Shown here piece after piece: positions 1 to 7,441 of a stretch of DNA of 64,000 nt. The notes under the pieces are model-generated. The model was not told where the DNA came from. It was given only the letters and a program-made list of their open reading frames with translations, and made no database searches. Origin of the DNA: Acinetobacter variabilis. Lineage in GTDB: Bacteria; Pseudomonadota; Gammaproteobacteria; Pseudomonadales; Moraxellaceae. Where the stretch lies: the NCBI RefSeq assembly GCF_000369625.1, contig NZ_KB850113.1, positions 1,045,251-1,109,250 of the forward strand, read 5' to 3'. The number at the start of each line of letters is the position of its first letter. Position 1 is the first letter of the stretch. Position numbers and translations under genes: made by a program.

Positions 1-2
1 TT

Positions 3-1049
3 TTCGCCAAATTCGTATGTGATCACTGCCTTTCCTCTATCGGCTATATCGCCTCCGAAAAAGAAATGACGACATTTAAAAAGCTGAATGCTCAGGAGTG
101 GGTTCCGGTTGCTAAAAAGTATCAACATTCCCGTTATAAACCTTGTTATAACTATACCCATCATCAGGTATGTAACTGGATGATCCCTGCAGATGATGAG
201 GAAGATTTTTGCGAATCCTGCCAGCTGACTCATGTAATTCCAAATCTGGAAAATGCCGAAAACATGATTTACTGGTATCGGCTGGAGGAAGCCAAACGCC
301 GTTTTCTGTATCTGACCCAACGTATGAACATTATGCCTCGTCCAAAACATTCGGATGATGATCCATTGGGTTTGCGTTTTGATTTTCTTCTTCCTGAAAA
401 AGACAAGCCAGTACTTACCGGCCATGCCAATGGTGTAATTACCTTAAATGCCTTTGAGGCCGATGTGGTTTATCGTGAAACCACCCGGGTCAATATGGGT
501 GAAAACTACAGAACCTTATTAGGGCATTTTCGTCATGAAAGTGGGCATTTTTATTTTAATCTCATCCAGCACCTACATCCGGAATTACTGGATGAACTTC
601 GCCATTATTTTGGGGATGAGCGGCAAAATTATAGTGAAGCACTAGAGAGGCACTATAATCAGGGTGCGCCTATTAACTGGCATGAAAAATATATTAGTCC
701 CTATGCCACCGCACACCCGTGGGAAGACTGGGCTGAAACCTGGTCGCATTATCTGCATATCATGGAAACGCTGGAAACGGCATTTTATGCTGGCTTACGC
801 GTGGAAGGTAATGGCCGAAATCTGGCCAGTATGGACTTTAAAGAATGCCCGATTGGTGGACAGGATTTTGAACATATCCTGGAAAACTGGGTCACCCTGA
901 CCTTTAATTTAAATGCCTTAAACCGCAGTATGGGTCTGGAGGATGCTTACCCCTTTAAGCTGACTGAAGCTGTGAAAGATAAACTGCGTTTCATTCATCG
1001 GCATATATTGGATAAAGTCTTTAATAACCCACGTCTGATTCAGAACTAA
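3..1049 (+). CDS. zinc-ribbon putative zinc-binding metallopeptidase (5' end outside window)
   Basis: The frame is open from the left edge of the window. Codons before the first ATG at 66 read FAKFVCDHC..., so the gene starts upstream and only about 348 residues are visible. A CxxC at 18-29, further cysteines (KPC, QVC) and FCESC look like an N-terminal zinc ribbon. HESGH at 534-548 is a gluzincin-type HExxH zinc site, and a downstream WEDWAETW segment may supply the third ligand and catalytic surroundings. This arrangement matches the bacterial family annotated as putative zinc-binding metallopeptidase (zinc ribbon plus peptidase domain); the substrate is unknown. No signal peptide can be judged because the N terminus is missing. 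A terminator hairpin and then an IS3 element follow. Family assignment is from remembered motif order, not a search. Confidence 0.8.
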   Translation, partial: FAKFVCDHCLSSIGYIASEKEMTTFKKLNAQEWVPVAKKYQHSRYKPCYNYTHHQVCNWMIPADDEEDFCESCQLTHVIPNLENAENMIYWYRLEEAKRRFLYLTQRMNIMPRPKHSDDDPLGLRFDFLLPEKDKPVLTGHANGVITLNAFEADVVYRETTRVNMGENYRTLLGHFRHESGHFYFNLIQHLHPELLDELRHYFGDERQNYSEALERHYNQGAPINWHEKYISPYATAHPWEDWAETWSHYLHIMETLETAFYAGLRVEGNGRNLASMDFKECPIGGQDFEHILENWVTLTFNLNALNRSMGLEDAYPFKLTEAVKDKLRFIHRHILDKVFNNPRLIQN

Positions 1050-1072
1050 AATATTTATCTAATACAATATAA

Positions 1073-1102
1073 ATAAAGCCCGTGATCCACAGGCTTTATT
1101 TT
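1073..1102 (+). terminator. Rho-independent terminator after the metallopeptidase gene
   Basis: ATAAAGCC at 1073-1080 pairs with GGCTTTAT at 1092-1099 around an 11-base loop and runs into TTTT. It lies 24 bases after the stop codon and just before the left end of the IS3 element, so the insertion did not disturb it. Confidence 0.75.
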
Positions 1103-1154
1103 GGGCTTAATTGTCCCGTCCTGAAATAAGTTTACACCTTAAGAGACTTATTTT

Positions 1155-1544
1155 ATGGAACATGCACAAGAACAACGAGTTAAACGCACACAACGTGATT
1201 ATAGCTTCGCCTTTAAAATGATGGTTGTACATGAAGTAGAAAAAGGGCAAATTACTTATAAACAAGCTCAGGCAAAATATGGTATTCAAGGAAGATCAAC
1301 TGTGCTGGTATGGTTACGCAAGCACGGACAACAGGACTGGACTTCGAATATGCCGACTTCTTCTAAACGCCAATTAACCCCCCAACAACGAATCCGCCAA
1401 TTAGAAAAGCAGTTAGCCGCAGAAAAGCTTAAAACTGAATTTATTCAGGATGTGATTTATCACATTGATAAAGAATGTGGGACTGATCTTGGAAAAAAGT
1501 ATACCGAGCACGTTTCAAAGATTGGCAAAGCCAAAGAAGACTAA
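1155..1544 (+). CDS. IS3-family transposase OrfA
   Basis: This 129-residue protein has an N-terminal helix-turn-helix (RDYSFAFKMMVVHEVEKG...YGIQGRSTVLVWLRKHG) that binds the IS ends. A C-terminal coiled-coil segment (RIRQLEKQLAAEKLKTEFIQ) is typical of OrfA oligomerisation. The slippery heptamer A-AAA-AAG at 1493-1499 lies in the zero frame (codons GGA AAA AAG). A -1 shift there continues into orfB and gives the fused OrfAB transposase, the standard IS3 strategy. Without shifting, translation stops at 1544. Confidence 0.92.
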   Translation: MEHAQEQRVKRTQRDYSFAFKMMVVHEVEKGQITYKQAQAKYGIQGRSTVLVWLRKHGQQDWTSNMPTSSKRQLTPQQRIRQLEKQLAAEKLKTEFIQDVIYHIDKECGTDLGKKYTEHVSKIGKAKED

Positions 1545-2377
1545 GCGTTTCACGTTATTGTCAGTGGTTGGGAATCACCCGACAAGCTTATTATCAAGCA
1601 GAAAAACGTGCTCAAATGACTGCACAAGCAACTGAACAAATACTTGAGTTGGTTATGGAATATCGTTGTCTCATGCCAAGTATCGGAACACGTAAGCTGT
1701 ATTGGCTTATTAAAGGCAAATTGTTGCAGCGTGGTTTAAAGTGTGGACGGGATCAGTTATTTAAAATATTGAAAGAGCATAATTTATTGATTCGCCCCAA
1801 GCGTCGCTATACAAAAACTACGGATAGCAAGCATTGGATGAAGAAGCATCCAAATTTATTAAAGGATTATTCAGCAGTGCAAGCCAACGAAGTCTTTGTT
1901 AGTGATATTACTTATGTTGAGAGTGCTGAAGGCGTACATTATTTATCCTTAGTGACAGATGCTTATACCCGTCAGATTAAAGGTTATAAGTTATCGAATG
2001 ATATGCGTGCGGAGAATGTTGTGCAGGCTCTACATATGGCGATGCAGCATGTGACGGATCGAGCGACAAGGATGATTCATCATTCAGACAGAGGCTCTCA
2101 GTATTGCTCTGAACTATATCAATCGGCATTACGCCATTATGGGGTATGTCCTTCTATGACAGATGGAGGAGACTGTTACCAGAATGCATTAGCAGAGCGG
2201 ATTAATGGAATATTAAAGCAGGAGTTTTTAATTACACGATGTCAAACCATGAAGGAGTTAGATCACTTAATTGCGGAATCTATTATGATTTATAATTGCT
2301 ATAGACCACATTTAAGTTTAAATATGAACACCCCGAATCAGACGTATGAGCAAACTAAAACCGAGCTAATTGCTTAA
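1499..2377 (+). CDS. IS3-family transposase OrfB (DDE integrase), expressed by -1 frameshift from OrfA
   Basis: After the A6G slip, the -1 frame reads VYRARFKDWQ...LSVSRYCQWLGITRQAYY, the usual OrfB N terminus. The first ATG in this frame is only at 1568, so the frameshift product is the likely active form. The catalytic core is complete: D in FVSDITYV, D in HHSDRGSQY, and E in the NALAERINGILKQE segment with the downstream K, followed by the YNCYRPH motif near the C terminus. It belongs to the rve/DDE superfamily and cuts and joins the element's ends. Confidence 0.93.
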   Translation, partial: VYRARFKDWQSQRRLSVSRYCQWLGITRQAYYQAEKRAQMTAQATEQILELVMEYRCLMPSIGTRKLYWLIKGKLLQRGLKCGRDQLFKILKEHNLLIRPKRRYTKTTDSKHWMKKHPNLLKDYSAVQANEVFVSDITYVESAEGVHYLSLVTDAYTRQIKGYKLSNDMRAENVVQALHMAMQHVTDRATRMIHHSDRGSQYCSELYQSALRHYGVCPSMTDGGDCYQNALAERINGILKQEFLITRCQTMKELDHLIAESIMIYNCYRPHLSLNMNTPNQTYEQTKTELIA

Positions 2378-2494
2378 CTCGGTTTGAAGTGGAATACTGT
2401 CAATCTATTTCAGGACAAGACAAATACTATTTCAATAAATTAAGCGATACTCTTAGCTTATTACCAAAAGCATCGCCATCTAATCTAAATAAAC

Positions 2495-3664
2495 TTAAAC
2501 CAGTTCTACCGCAATCGCTGTTGCTTCACCGCCACCGATACATAGCGCTGCAATACCTTTTTTGCCGCCAGTACGTTTCAAGGCATGAATCAGGGTCACA
2601 ATGATACGGGAACCTGAAGAGCCCAGTGGATGACCTAGAGCGCAAGCACCACCATTAATATTCACTTTGGCAGGATCCAGTTCAAAGGCATCAATCGCTG
2701 CCATGGTTACCATCGCGAAAGCTTCATTAATTTCCCATAGATCCACATCAGTTGCATTCCAGCCAGTTTTCTTCAGTACTTTTTCAATTGCCCCCACCGG
2801 TGCAATCGTGAATTCTGATGGATGTTGTGAATGGCTGGCATAAGCCAGAATATTCGCTAGAGGTTTCAGGCTATACTGTACTGCAATCTCGCTCGATGTT
2901 ACAACCAATGCGGAAGCACCATCGGAAATTGAACTGGCATTTGCCGCAGTAATCGTACCGTCTTTTTTAAATGCCGGACGTAAAGATGGGATTTTGTCTG
3001 CTTTGGCATTCAGTGGTTGTTCATCCTGCTCAACCACCACATCGCCTTTACGCGTGCTGACTGTAATTGGCACGATTTCATCTTTGAAGAAGCCCTGCTG
3101 AACGGCAGTCACGGCTTTATTTAAAGAGCCAATCGCATAATCATCCTGTTGTTCACGGGTATAGCCTTTTTTGTCCGCCATTTCTTGTGCCAAGATTCCC
3201 ATCGACAGACCTGTTTCAGCATCTTCCAGACCTTCCTGGAACATATGATCGGTCACTTTCCCGTGGCCCATACGGAAACCGGCACGAGCTTTATCCATTA
3301 AGTACGGTGCGTTCGACATGGATTCCATACCGCCCGCCACTACGATTTCTGCAGAACCGGCCTTGATCGCATCCGCAGCTTGCATCATCGCTTTCATGCC
3401 TGAACCACAAATTTTATTGATCGTAGTCGCACCGGTTGAATCTGGCAAACCTGCCTGACGCATGGCCTGACGTGCCGGACCCTGTTTTAAACCTGCCGGC
3501 AGTACACAGCCCATGATCACTTCATCAATATCATTGGCTGCCAGACCTGCACGTGCCACCGCTTCCTTGATCACTACAGCTCCTAAATCTGGTGCGGTAC
3601 AGCTAGAAAGTGAGCCTTGAAAACCGCCCATCGCGGTACGTACAGCTTCTACAATTACAATCAT
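2495..3664 (-). CDS. acetyl-CoA C-acyltransferase (thiolase)
   Basis: A 389-residue thiolase, the normal length for the family. I chose ATG 3664 because AAGGATGAG sits about 8 bases upstream and the protein then begins MIVIVEAVRTAMGGF like other thiolases; an in-frame start 36 bases further up exists but has no ribosome site. The nucleophilic Cys86 is in INKICGSGM. The GHP motif histidine (about 345, GACALGHPLGSSG) and the second cysteine (about 375, ALCIGGGEA) complete the active site. It cleaves 3-ketoacyl-CoA or condenses acetyl-CoA in the cytoplasm. It follows the acyl-CoA dehydrogenase gene by 84 bases on the same strand, which suggests a beta-oxidation unit. Chain-length preference cannot be told from sequence. 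Confidence 0.92.
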   Translation of the reverse strand: MIVIVEAVRTAMGGFQGSLSSCTAPDLGAVVIKEAVARAGLAANDIDEVIMGCVLPAGLKQGPARQAMRQAGLPDSTGATTINKICGSGMKAMMQAADAIKAGSAEIVVAGGMESMSNAPYLMDKARAGFRMGHGKVTDHMFQEGLEDAETGLSMGILAQEMADKKGYTREQQDDYAIGSLNKAVTAVQQGFFKDEIVPITVSTRKGDVVVEQDEQPLNAKADKIPSLRPAFKKDGTITAANASSISDGASALVVTSSEIAVQYSLKPLANILAYASHSQHPSEFTIAPVGAIEKVLKKTGWNATDVDLWEINEAFAMVTMAAIDAFELDPAKVNINGGACALGHPLGSSGSRIIVTLIHALKRTGGKKGIAALCIGGGEATAIAVELV

Positions 3665-3695
3665 TCTAATCTCATCCTTTAACATCATTGTTATC

Positions 3696-3725
3696 AACAC
3701 TGCAAAGTGATATCTGTGCAGTGTT
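3696..3725 (-). other. intercistronic hairpin between the acyl-CoA dehydrogenase and thiolase genes
   Basis: AACACTGCA (3696-3704) and TGCAGTGTT (3717-3725) form a perfect 9-bp inverted repeat with a 12-base loop. On the transcribed strand no run of U follows, so it is not a normal terminator. It may act as an mRNA stability element or partial attenuator between the two genes. Confidence 0.45.
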
Positions 3726-3748
3726 TGTCCTTCGCAATATTTGCGGGT

Positions 3749-5530
3749 TTAGGCCTGTGCAGTGAAATATTCTTCTGGTAATTGCATCACCAGCTCTGCA
3801 CCTGCCTGAATGCGTTGAATTCTCGCACTCAAATCCGGGAGTACTTTAGCAATATAGTAATTTGCCAGTACCAGTTTATTCTGGAAATAGCTCTCTTCTT
3901 TAGTAGCCGCCGCTTTACTGATACGTGCGTACATGTAAACAAAGCTCAGCAGACCTACAGCGTGCAAATAATCAACAGCAATCGAGTTGGCAAGGTCAGG
4001 ATTTACCTGAGACTGTTCAACAATAAAATTGGTAATATCTTCCAATTGTTGACAGGTATCTAAGGTTGCCTTTTTAATCGTCAAGGCATCGTCCAGACTT
4101 TGGGAAAATTCACGGATTTCTGCAATATATTCTGCAATATAAGCACCTTTGCATTTTGTGGTTTTACGGCCGATCAGATCAATCGCCTGCACTCCATTGG
4201 TCCCTTCATAGATCTGTGAAATGCGCAGGTCACGGATACATTGTTCCATGCCCCATTCACGAATATAGCCATGACCACCAAAGCACATTTGTGCTTCAAG
4301 TGCAGCATCCAGTGCTTTATCGGTGAGGTAAGCTTTGGCAATAGGCGTTAATAAAGCCACACGATCGGTTGCTTTACGTACCGCCTCAGGATCGGTGGAG
4401 TATTTGGTAATATCCAGCTGCTGACCGACATAGACTGCGAAAGCACGTGAAGCTTCATTATTAGCACGTACATTCAGCAACATACGGCGTACATCACCAT
4501 GTACCAGAATTGAATCGGCTGGTTTTTCTGGTGATTTTGCACCGGTTGATGCACGGCCCTGTAAACGGTCGGTCGCATACTGTGCTGCATTCTGATAAGC
4601 AAATTCTGCCGCGCCAATGCCTTGAATCCCCATCGACAAACGTTCGTAGTTCATCATCACGAACATGCCCGCCAGACCTTCATTTTCATTGCCCACCATA
4701 TAGCCTTTGGCACCATCAAAGTTCATGACACAAGTTGCTGAACCTTTAATGCCCATCTTATGTTCGATCGAACCGGCAGCGACTGCATTGCGCTCACCGA
4801 GTGAACCATCGACATTGACCAGGAATTTTGGGACAATAAACAGGGAAATACCGCGTGAACCTGCTGGCGCATTCGGTGTTTTGGCCAATACCAAGTGAAT
4901 AATATTTTCACTCAGATCATGCTCACCACTGGTAATGAAGATTTTGGTCCCGGTAATGTTGTATGAACCATCTTCGTTTGGTTCAGCCTTGGTTTTGATA
5001 ATGCCCAGATCTGTCCCTGAATGTGGCTCAGTTAAACACATCGTGCCCGACCATTCACCCGTATAGAATTTTGGCAAATAGGTTTCTTTCTGTTCCTGCG
5101 AAGCACGGTCATTGATCGTCATGCCAGCACCCACGGTTAACAGGGGGTAAAGCATGAAAGATGGATTAGTACTCCAGATCATTTCATCAGCCAGTACGGT
5201 CAACATTTTTGGCATACCTTGACCGCCCCATTCTTCAGGCGCACCCAGCCCCACCCAGCCGCCTTCAGCAAACTGTTTGAAAGCTTCTTTAAAACCTGCA
5301 GGTGTTTTGACTTCACCATTACTAAACTGAGCACCACCTTCTTCATCTGCAGGGCGGTTCAGATCAAGAATCACATTCTTGGAAAACTTGGCCATCTCCT
5401 CCAGAATTGCATTTGCAGTTGCCATATCTAAATGTGCAAGATTTTCATTATTTTGCCAAAATTGTTCGGCCTGAAACACATCATTTAAAATAAATTCCAT
5501 GTCTTTTAGTGGCGCATTATAAATAGGCAT
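3749..5530 (-). CDS. acyl-CoA dehydrogenase with extra C-terminal domain (long form)
   Basis: This 593-residue flavoprotein is about 200 residues longer than ordinary acyl-CoA dehydrogenases and belongs to the FadE-like/DmdC-like subgroup with an added C-terminal helical domain. Start ATG 5530 has AAGGA eight bases upstream; a GTG two codons earlier is less likely. Recognisable blocks are MCLTEPHSGTDLG and FITSGEH (FAD/substrate region), YERLSMGIQGIG, and CFGGHGYIREWGMEQCIRDLRISQIYEGTNGVQAIDLIGRK in separate stretches. It oxidises acyl-CoA to trans-2-enoyl-CoA. The thiolase lies directly downstream. A paralogue of the same architecture is at 48933-50774 next to the alkane hydroxylase gene. 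Confidence 0.92.
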   Translation of the reverse strand: MPIYNAPLKDMEFILNDVFQAEQFWQNNENLAHLDMATANAILEEMAKFSKNVILDLNRPADEEGGAQFSNGEVKTPAGFKEAFKQFAEGGWVGLGAPEEWGGQGMPKMLTVLADEMIWSTNPSFMLYPLLTVGAGMTINDRASQEQKETYLPKFYTGEWSGTMCLTEPHSGTDLGIIKTKAEPNEDGSYNITGTKIFITSGEHDLSENIIHLVLAKTPNAPAGSRGISLFIVPKFLVNVDGSLGERNAVAAGSIEHKMGIKGSATCVMNFDGAKGYMVGNENEGLAGMFVMMNYERLSMGIQGIGAAEFAYQNAAQYATDRLQGRASTGAKSPEKPADSILVHGDVRRMLLNVRANNEASRAFAVYVGQQLDITKYSTDPEAVRKATDRVALLTPIAKAYLTDKALDAALEAQMCFGGHGYIREWGMEQCIRDLRISQIYEGTNGVQAIDLIGRKTTKCKGAYIAEYIAEIREFSQSLDDALTIKKATLDTCQQLEDITNFIVEQSQVNPDLANSIAVDYLHAVGLLSFVYMYARISKAAATKEESYFQNKLVLANYYIAKVLPDLSARIQRIQAGAELVMQLPEEYFTAQA

Positions 5531-6093
5531 TTTCACATTCCTTCACTGGTGATACTCAATCCTGTTACTGAGTATTTTTTCATTATGGATTCGAGAAAAT
5601 ATTTGGATGCTTTTTGCTCGAATCCATGCATGTCATTCAAAAATCATCATGTCGAATTAATCTGATGATGAATTCATTGACATAAATCAGCGATATAAAA
5701 TTTAAAATCAAAAACTTTATACCTCTGGTATTTACTGAATCCTTAAAACTTAAATCCATTGATGAATGAAAAATTTAAGCTGTTAAAATGACTCTGGCTT
5801 CACTTCGCTAAACCTTGTCTGGTCTGGGTTTAAAACAAAAATATGATTCAGCTTTATGCCCTAAAACCATAAATCAAATATATTGAAAATGGAATTTTAT
5901 TTAACAAAGTTGATCTCAAGGGTTCAATTTTCTTGACAATATTTTTAATGCAGCTGTATATGACTTTCTTCTACAAGAAATATTGAATAAATATACAAAT
6001 TTAGATAAATATCACGACCTTAGTTTTATAGCTATAGCTGCGAAAATAGCATATTCTTAGTAGGTTCCTTTTCGAAAATGATGAGTCAAGAAG
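5531..6093. promoter_or_regulatory. 563-bp regulatory gap between acyl-CoA dehydrogenase (-) and TetR (+) genes
   Basis: No gene is seen. Elements visible: (a) ATACTCA / TGAGTAT hairpin at 5553-5576 in the 5' leader of the dehydrogenase transcript; (b) a perfect 11-bp inverted repeat, ATGGATTCGAG 5585-5595 and CTCGAATCCAT 5617-5627, separated by 21 bases; (c) TTGACA at 5933-5938 with TATATG at 5957-5962 (18-bp spacing), a candidate rightward promoter; (d) the palindrome AGCTATAGCT at 6030-6039 just upstream of the TetR gene. The repeats are candidate binding sites for the adjacent TetR protein, by position only. Confidence 0.5.
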
Positions 6094-6702
6094 ATGACGA
6101 CTGTAAGACAGCAGAACTTCCTTCTTCGTAAAGAGAAGATCCTGAGCATGGCAGAAAGTCTACTGCTTGATAATAATCAGGACATCACCTTGAGTGAACT
6201 TGCTGAAGAACTGGACATCGCCAAAGGAACCATCTACAAGCATTTTAAAAGCAAAAACCAGTTATATTTAGAACTCATCATTCTGAATGAAAAAAGAATT
6301 CTGGCAATTTCCGATAAATATAATAATGATATTAAAAATTATGTTTCGCAATATATGCTTTATCACATGCTCAATTCAAACCGGACTATTTTGCTGCATG
6401 TCATTGAAGAGCGTTTAACTAATAATGAAAAAAACCTGAAAGAGTTATTTCAGGAACTCTATCGTATTCGTGAAGAACGGATTATCCGCATTAAAGATAT
6501 GACCCATGATTATCTGGTATCTTTAGACAGTGCCATGTCAATCCGGGATTATTTATCTTATATCTGGACGGTAACTTATGGGGCTTCACTATTATTAAAT
6601 TCGACCAGTTATCAAAAAGCGATTGGTTCGCGTGAACGCCTGATTAAACTATATATTAATCAAGCATTGATGACGCCAGATAAAATATCAGCAGTTTCAT
6701 AA
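6094..6702 (+). CDS. TetR/AcrR-family transcriptional regulator
   Basis: A 202-residue protein with the TetR N-terminal DNA-binding domain (residues about 10-55): ILSMAESLLLDN...ITLSELAEELDIAKGTIYKHFKSKNQLY, where KGTIYKHF is the classic recognition-helix pattern. The C-terminal half is a helical ligand domain that I cannot assign to a ligand. It is divergent from the acyl-CoA dehydrogenase/thiolase genes across a 563-bp gap holding inverted repeats. Control of that fatty-acid module is the natural guess, unproven. A strong hairpin terminator follows the stop codon. Confidence 0.88.
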   Translation: MTTVRQQNFLLRKEKILSMAESLLLDNNQDITLSELAEELDIAKGTIYKHFKSKNQLYLELIILNEKRILAISDKYNNDIKNYVSQYMLYHMLNSNRTILLHVIEERLTNNEKNLKELFQELYRIREERIIRIKDMTHDYLVSLDSAMSIRDYLSYIWTVTYGASLLLNSTSYQKAIGSRERLIKLYINQALMTPDKISAVS

Positions 6703-6703
6703 A

Positions 6704-6731
6704 AAATGCCTAATCATGATTAGGCATTTTA
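6704..6731 (+). terminator. terminator after TetR gene (possibly bidirectional)
   Basis: AAATGCCTAATC pairs with GATTAGGCATTT around a tiny AT loop, with A and T runs on both sides. It separates the TetR gene from the convergent copper genes. Confidence 0.8.
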
Positions 6732-6755
6732 GAATTATTTTTTAAATGGCAAATA

Positions 6756-6953
6756 TCAAACCATAGTTTCAGGCGGGAAGCCATCTTCAGTTAATGCCGC
6801 GATAATCTCAGATTCGCTTGCACTCGATTCAACTTCCACCATTTTACTAACTATATCAACATTTACTTTAGCATTTTCATCCAGCTCCTGAATGGTCGCA
6901 GTCACACTACGCGCACAACCACCACAAGTCATATTTTCAATACGGAATTTCAT
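6756..6953 (-). CDS. copZ: copper chaperone, heavy-metal-associated domain protein (CopZ-like)
   Basis: A 65-residue single HMA domain protein. The metal site is MTCGGC with Cys10 and Cys13, and the length fits a free CopZ/Atx1-type Cu(I) chaperone that hands copper to CopA in the cytoplasm. The start has a good ribosome site (AGGGAGATCAAG before ATG). It is third in the copA-cueR-copZ run, 53 bases after cueR, so probably cotranscribed. The usual conserved Lys/Tyr loop position is not obvious, and metal preference is inferred from context. Confidence 0.87.
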   Translation of the reverse strand: MKFRIENMTCGGCARSVTATIQELDENAKVNVDIVSKMVEVESSASESEIIAALTEDGFPPETMV

Positions 6954-7006
6954 CTTGATCTCCCTTTGATCAGTTTAAATTTGGGTTAAGTGATATAAGT
7001 TCAAGT

Positions 7007-7441
7007 CTATTGATCTACTTTGATAGGTGTATGCGCAGTTTTTCCATGTAACATACCTTGCTCAATCTGTTTCAGGATCTGACAGTCGGACTGTTCATCT
7101 CCAGCACACTGTGCAACCGATTGCTGCAAAATTTTCATCATATTTTGCATATCCGCAATTTTCTGTTGCAGTAACTCGATATGCTTTTGCGCCAACTGTT
7201 TGACATCACGGCTGTGTCTGGCATCATTCAGCCACAGGCCGAGCAATTCTTTCATCTGCTCGGAAGAAAAACCCAATTCACGCGCATGCTGAATAAAACT
7301 TAAAGTCTTCATATCATCGTCACTATAAACACGATAACCTGAATCGCTACGTTTAGGATTGGGTAATAAACCGATATCTTCATAATAACGGATCATTTTG
7401 GCCGAGATCCCGGAGCGTTTCGCGGCCTGTCCAATATTCAT
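7007..7441 (-). CDS. cueR: MerR-family Cu(I)-responsive regulator CueR
   Basis: A 144-residue MerR protein. The N-terminal winged helix ([25 protein letters not shown]) is followed by a dimerisation helix and a metal loop with Cys112 and Cys120 (CAGDEQSDC), the same residue numbers and spacing as the Cu(I)/Ag(I)/Au(I) ligands of E. coli CueR. The start codon overlaps the copA stop codon by one base (TAATG), so the two are translationally coupled. It should bind the 19-bp-spaced promoter at 10170-10200 upstream of copA and switch on the operon when copper rises. Confidence 0.93.
   Translation of the reverse strand: MNIGQAAKRSGISAKMIRYYEDIGLLPNPKRSDSGYRVYSDDDMKTLSFIQHARELGFSSEQMKELLGLWLNDARHSRDVKQLAQKHIELLQQKIADMQNMMKILQQSVAQCAGDEQSDCQILKQIEQGMLHGKTAHTPIKVDQ

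Larger units (their letters stand above)
1112..2422 (+). mobile_element. IS3-family insertion sequence, 1311 bp, complete
   Basis: The ends are TGTCCCGTCCTGAAATAAG at 1112 and, on the complementary strand from 2422, TGTCTTGTCCTGAAATAGA. They form an imperfect inverted repeat of about 26 bp beginning TG and ending CA. The direct repeat AAT occurs at 1109-1111 and 2423-2425, a 3-bp target duplication as expected for IS3 elements. Inside are orfA and orfB in overlapping frames linked by an A6G slippery site. Both ends, both frames and the DDE residues are intact, so the copy looks capable of moving. It sits in the gap between the convergent metallopeptidase and thiolase genes and interrupts neither. 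Confidence 0.93.

Noticed and set aside
1107-1289. 60-codon minus-strand frame crossing the left IS3 end
   Set aside because: It runs over the inverted repeat and is antisense to orfA; chance frame.
5585-5627. tRNA-like pairing with TTCGAG and CTCGAA arms
   Set aside because: Only one stem forms; no cloverleaf, no CCA-side acceptor stem or T-loop consensus in the right place.
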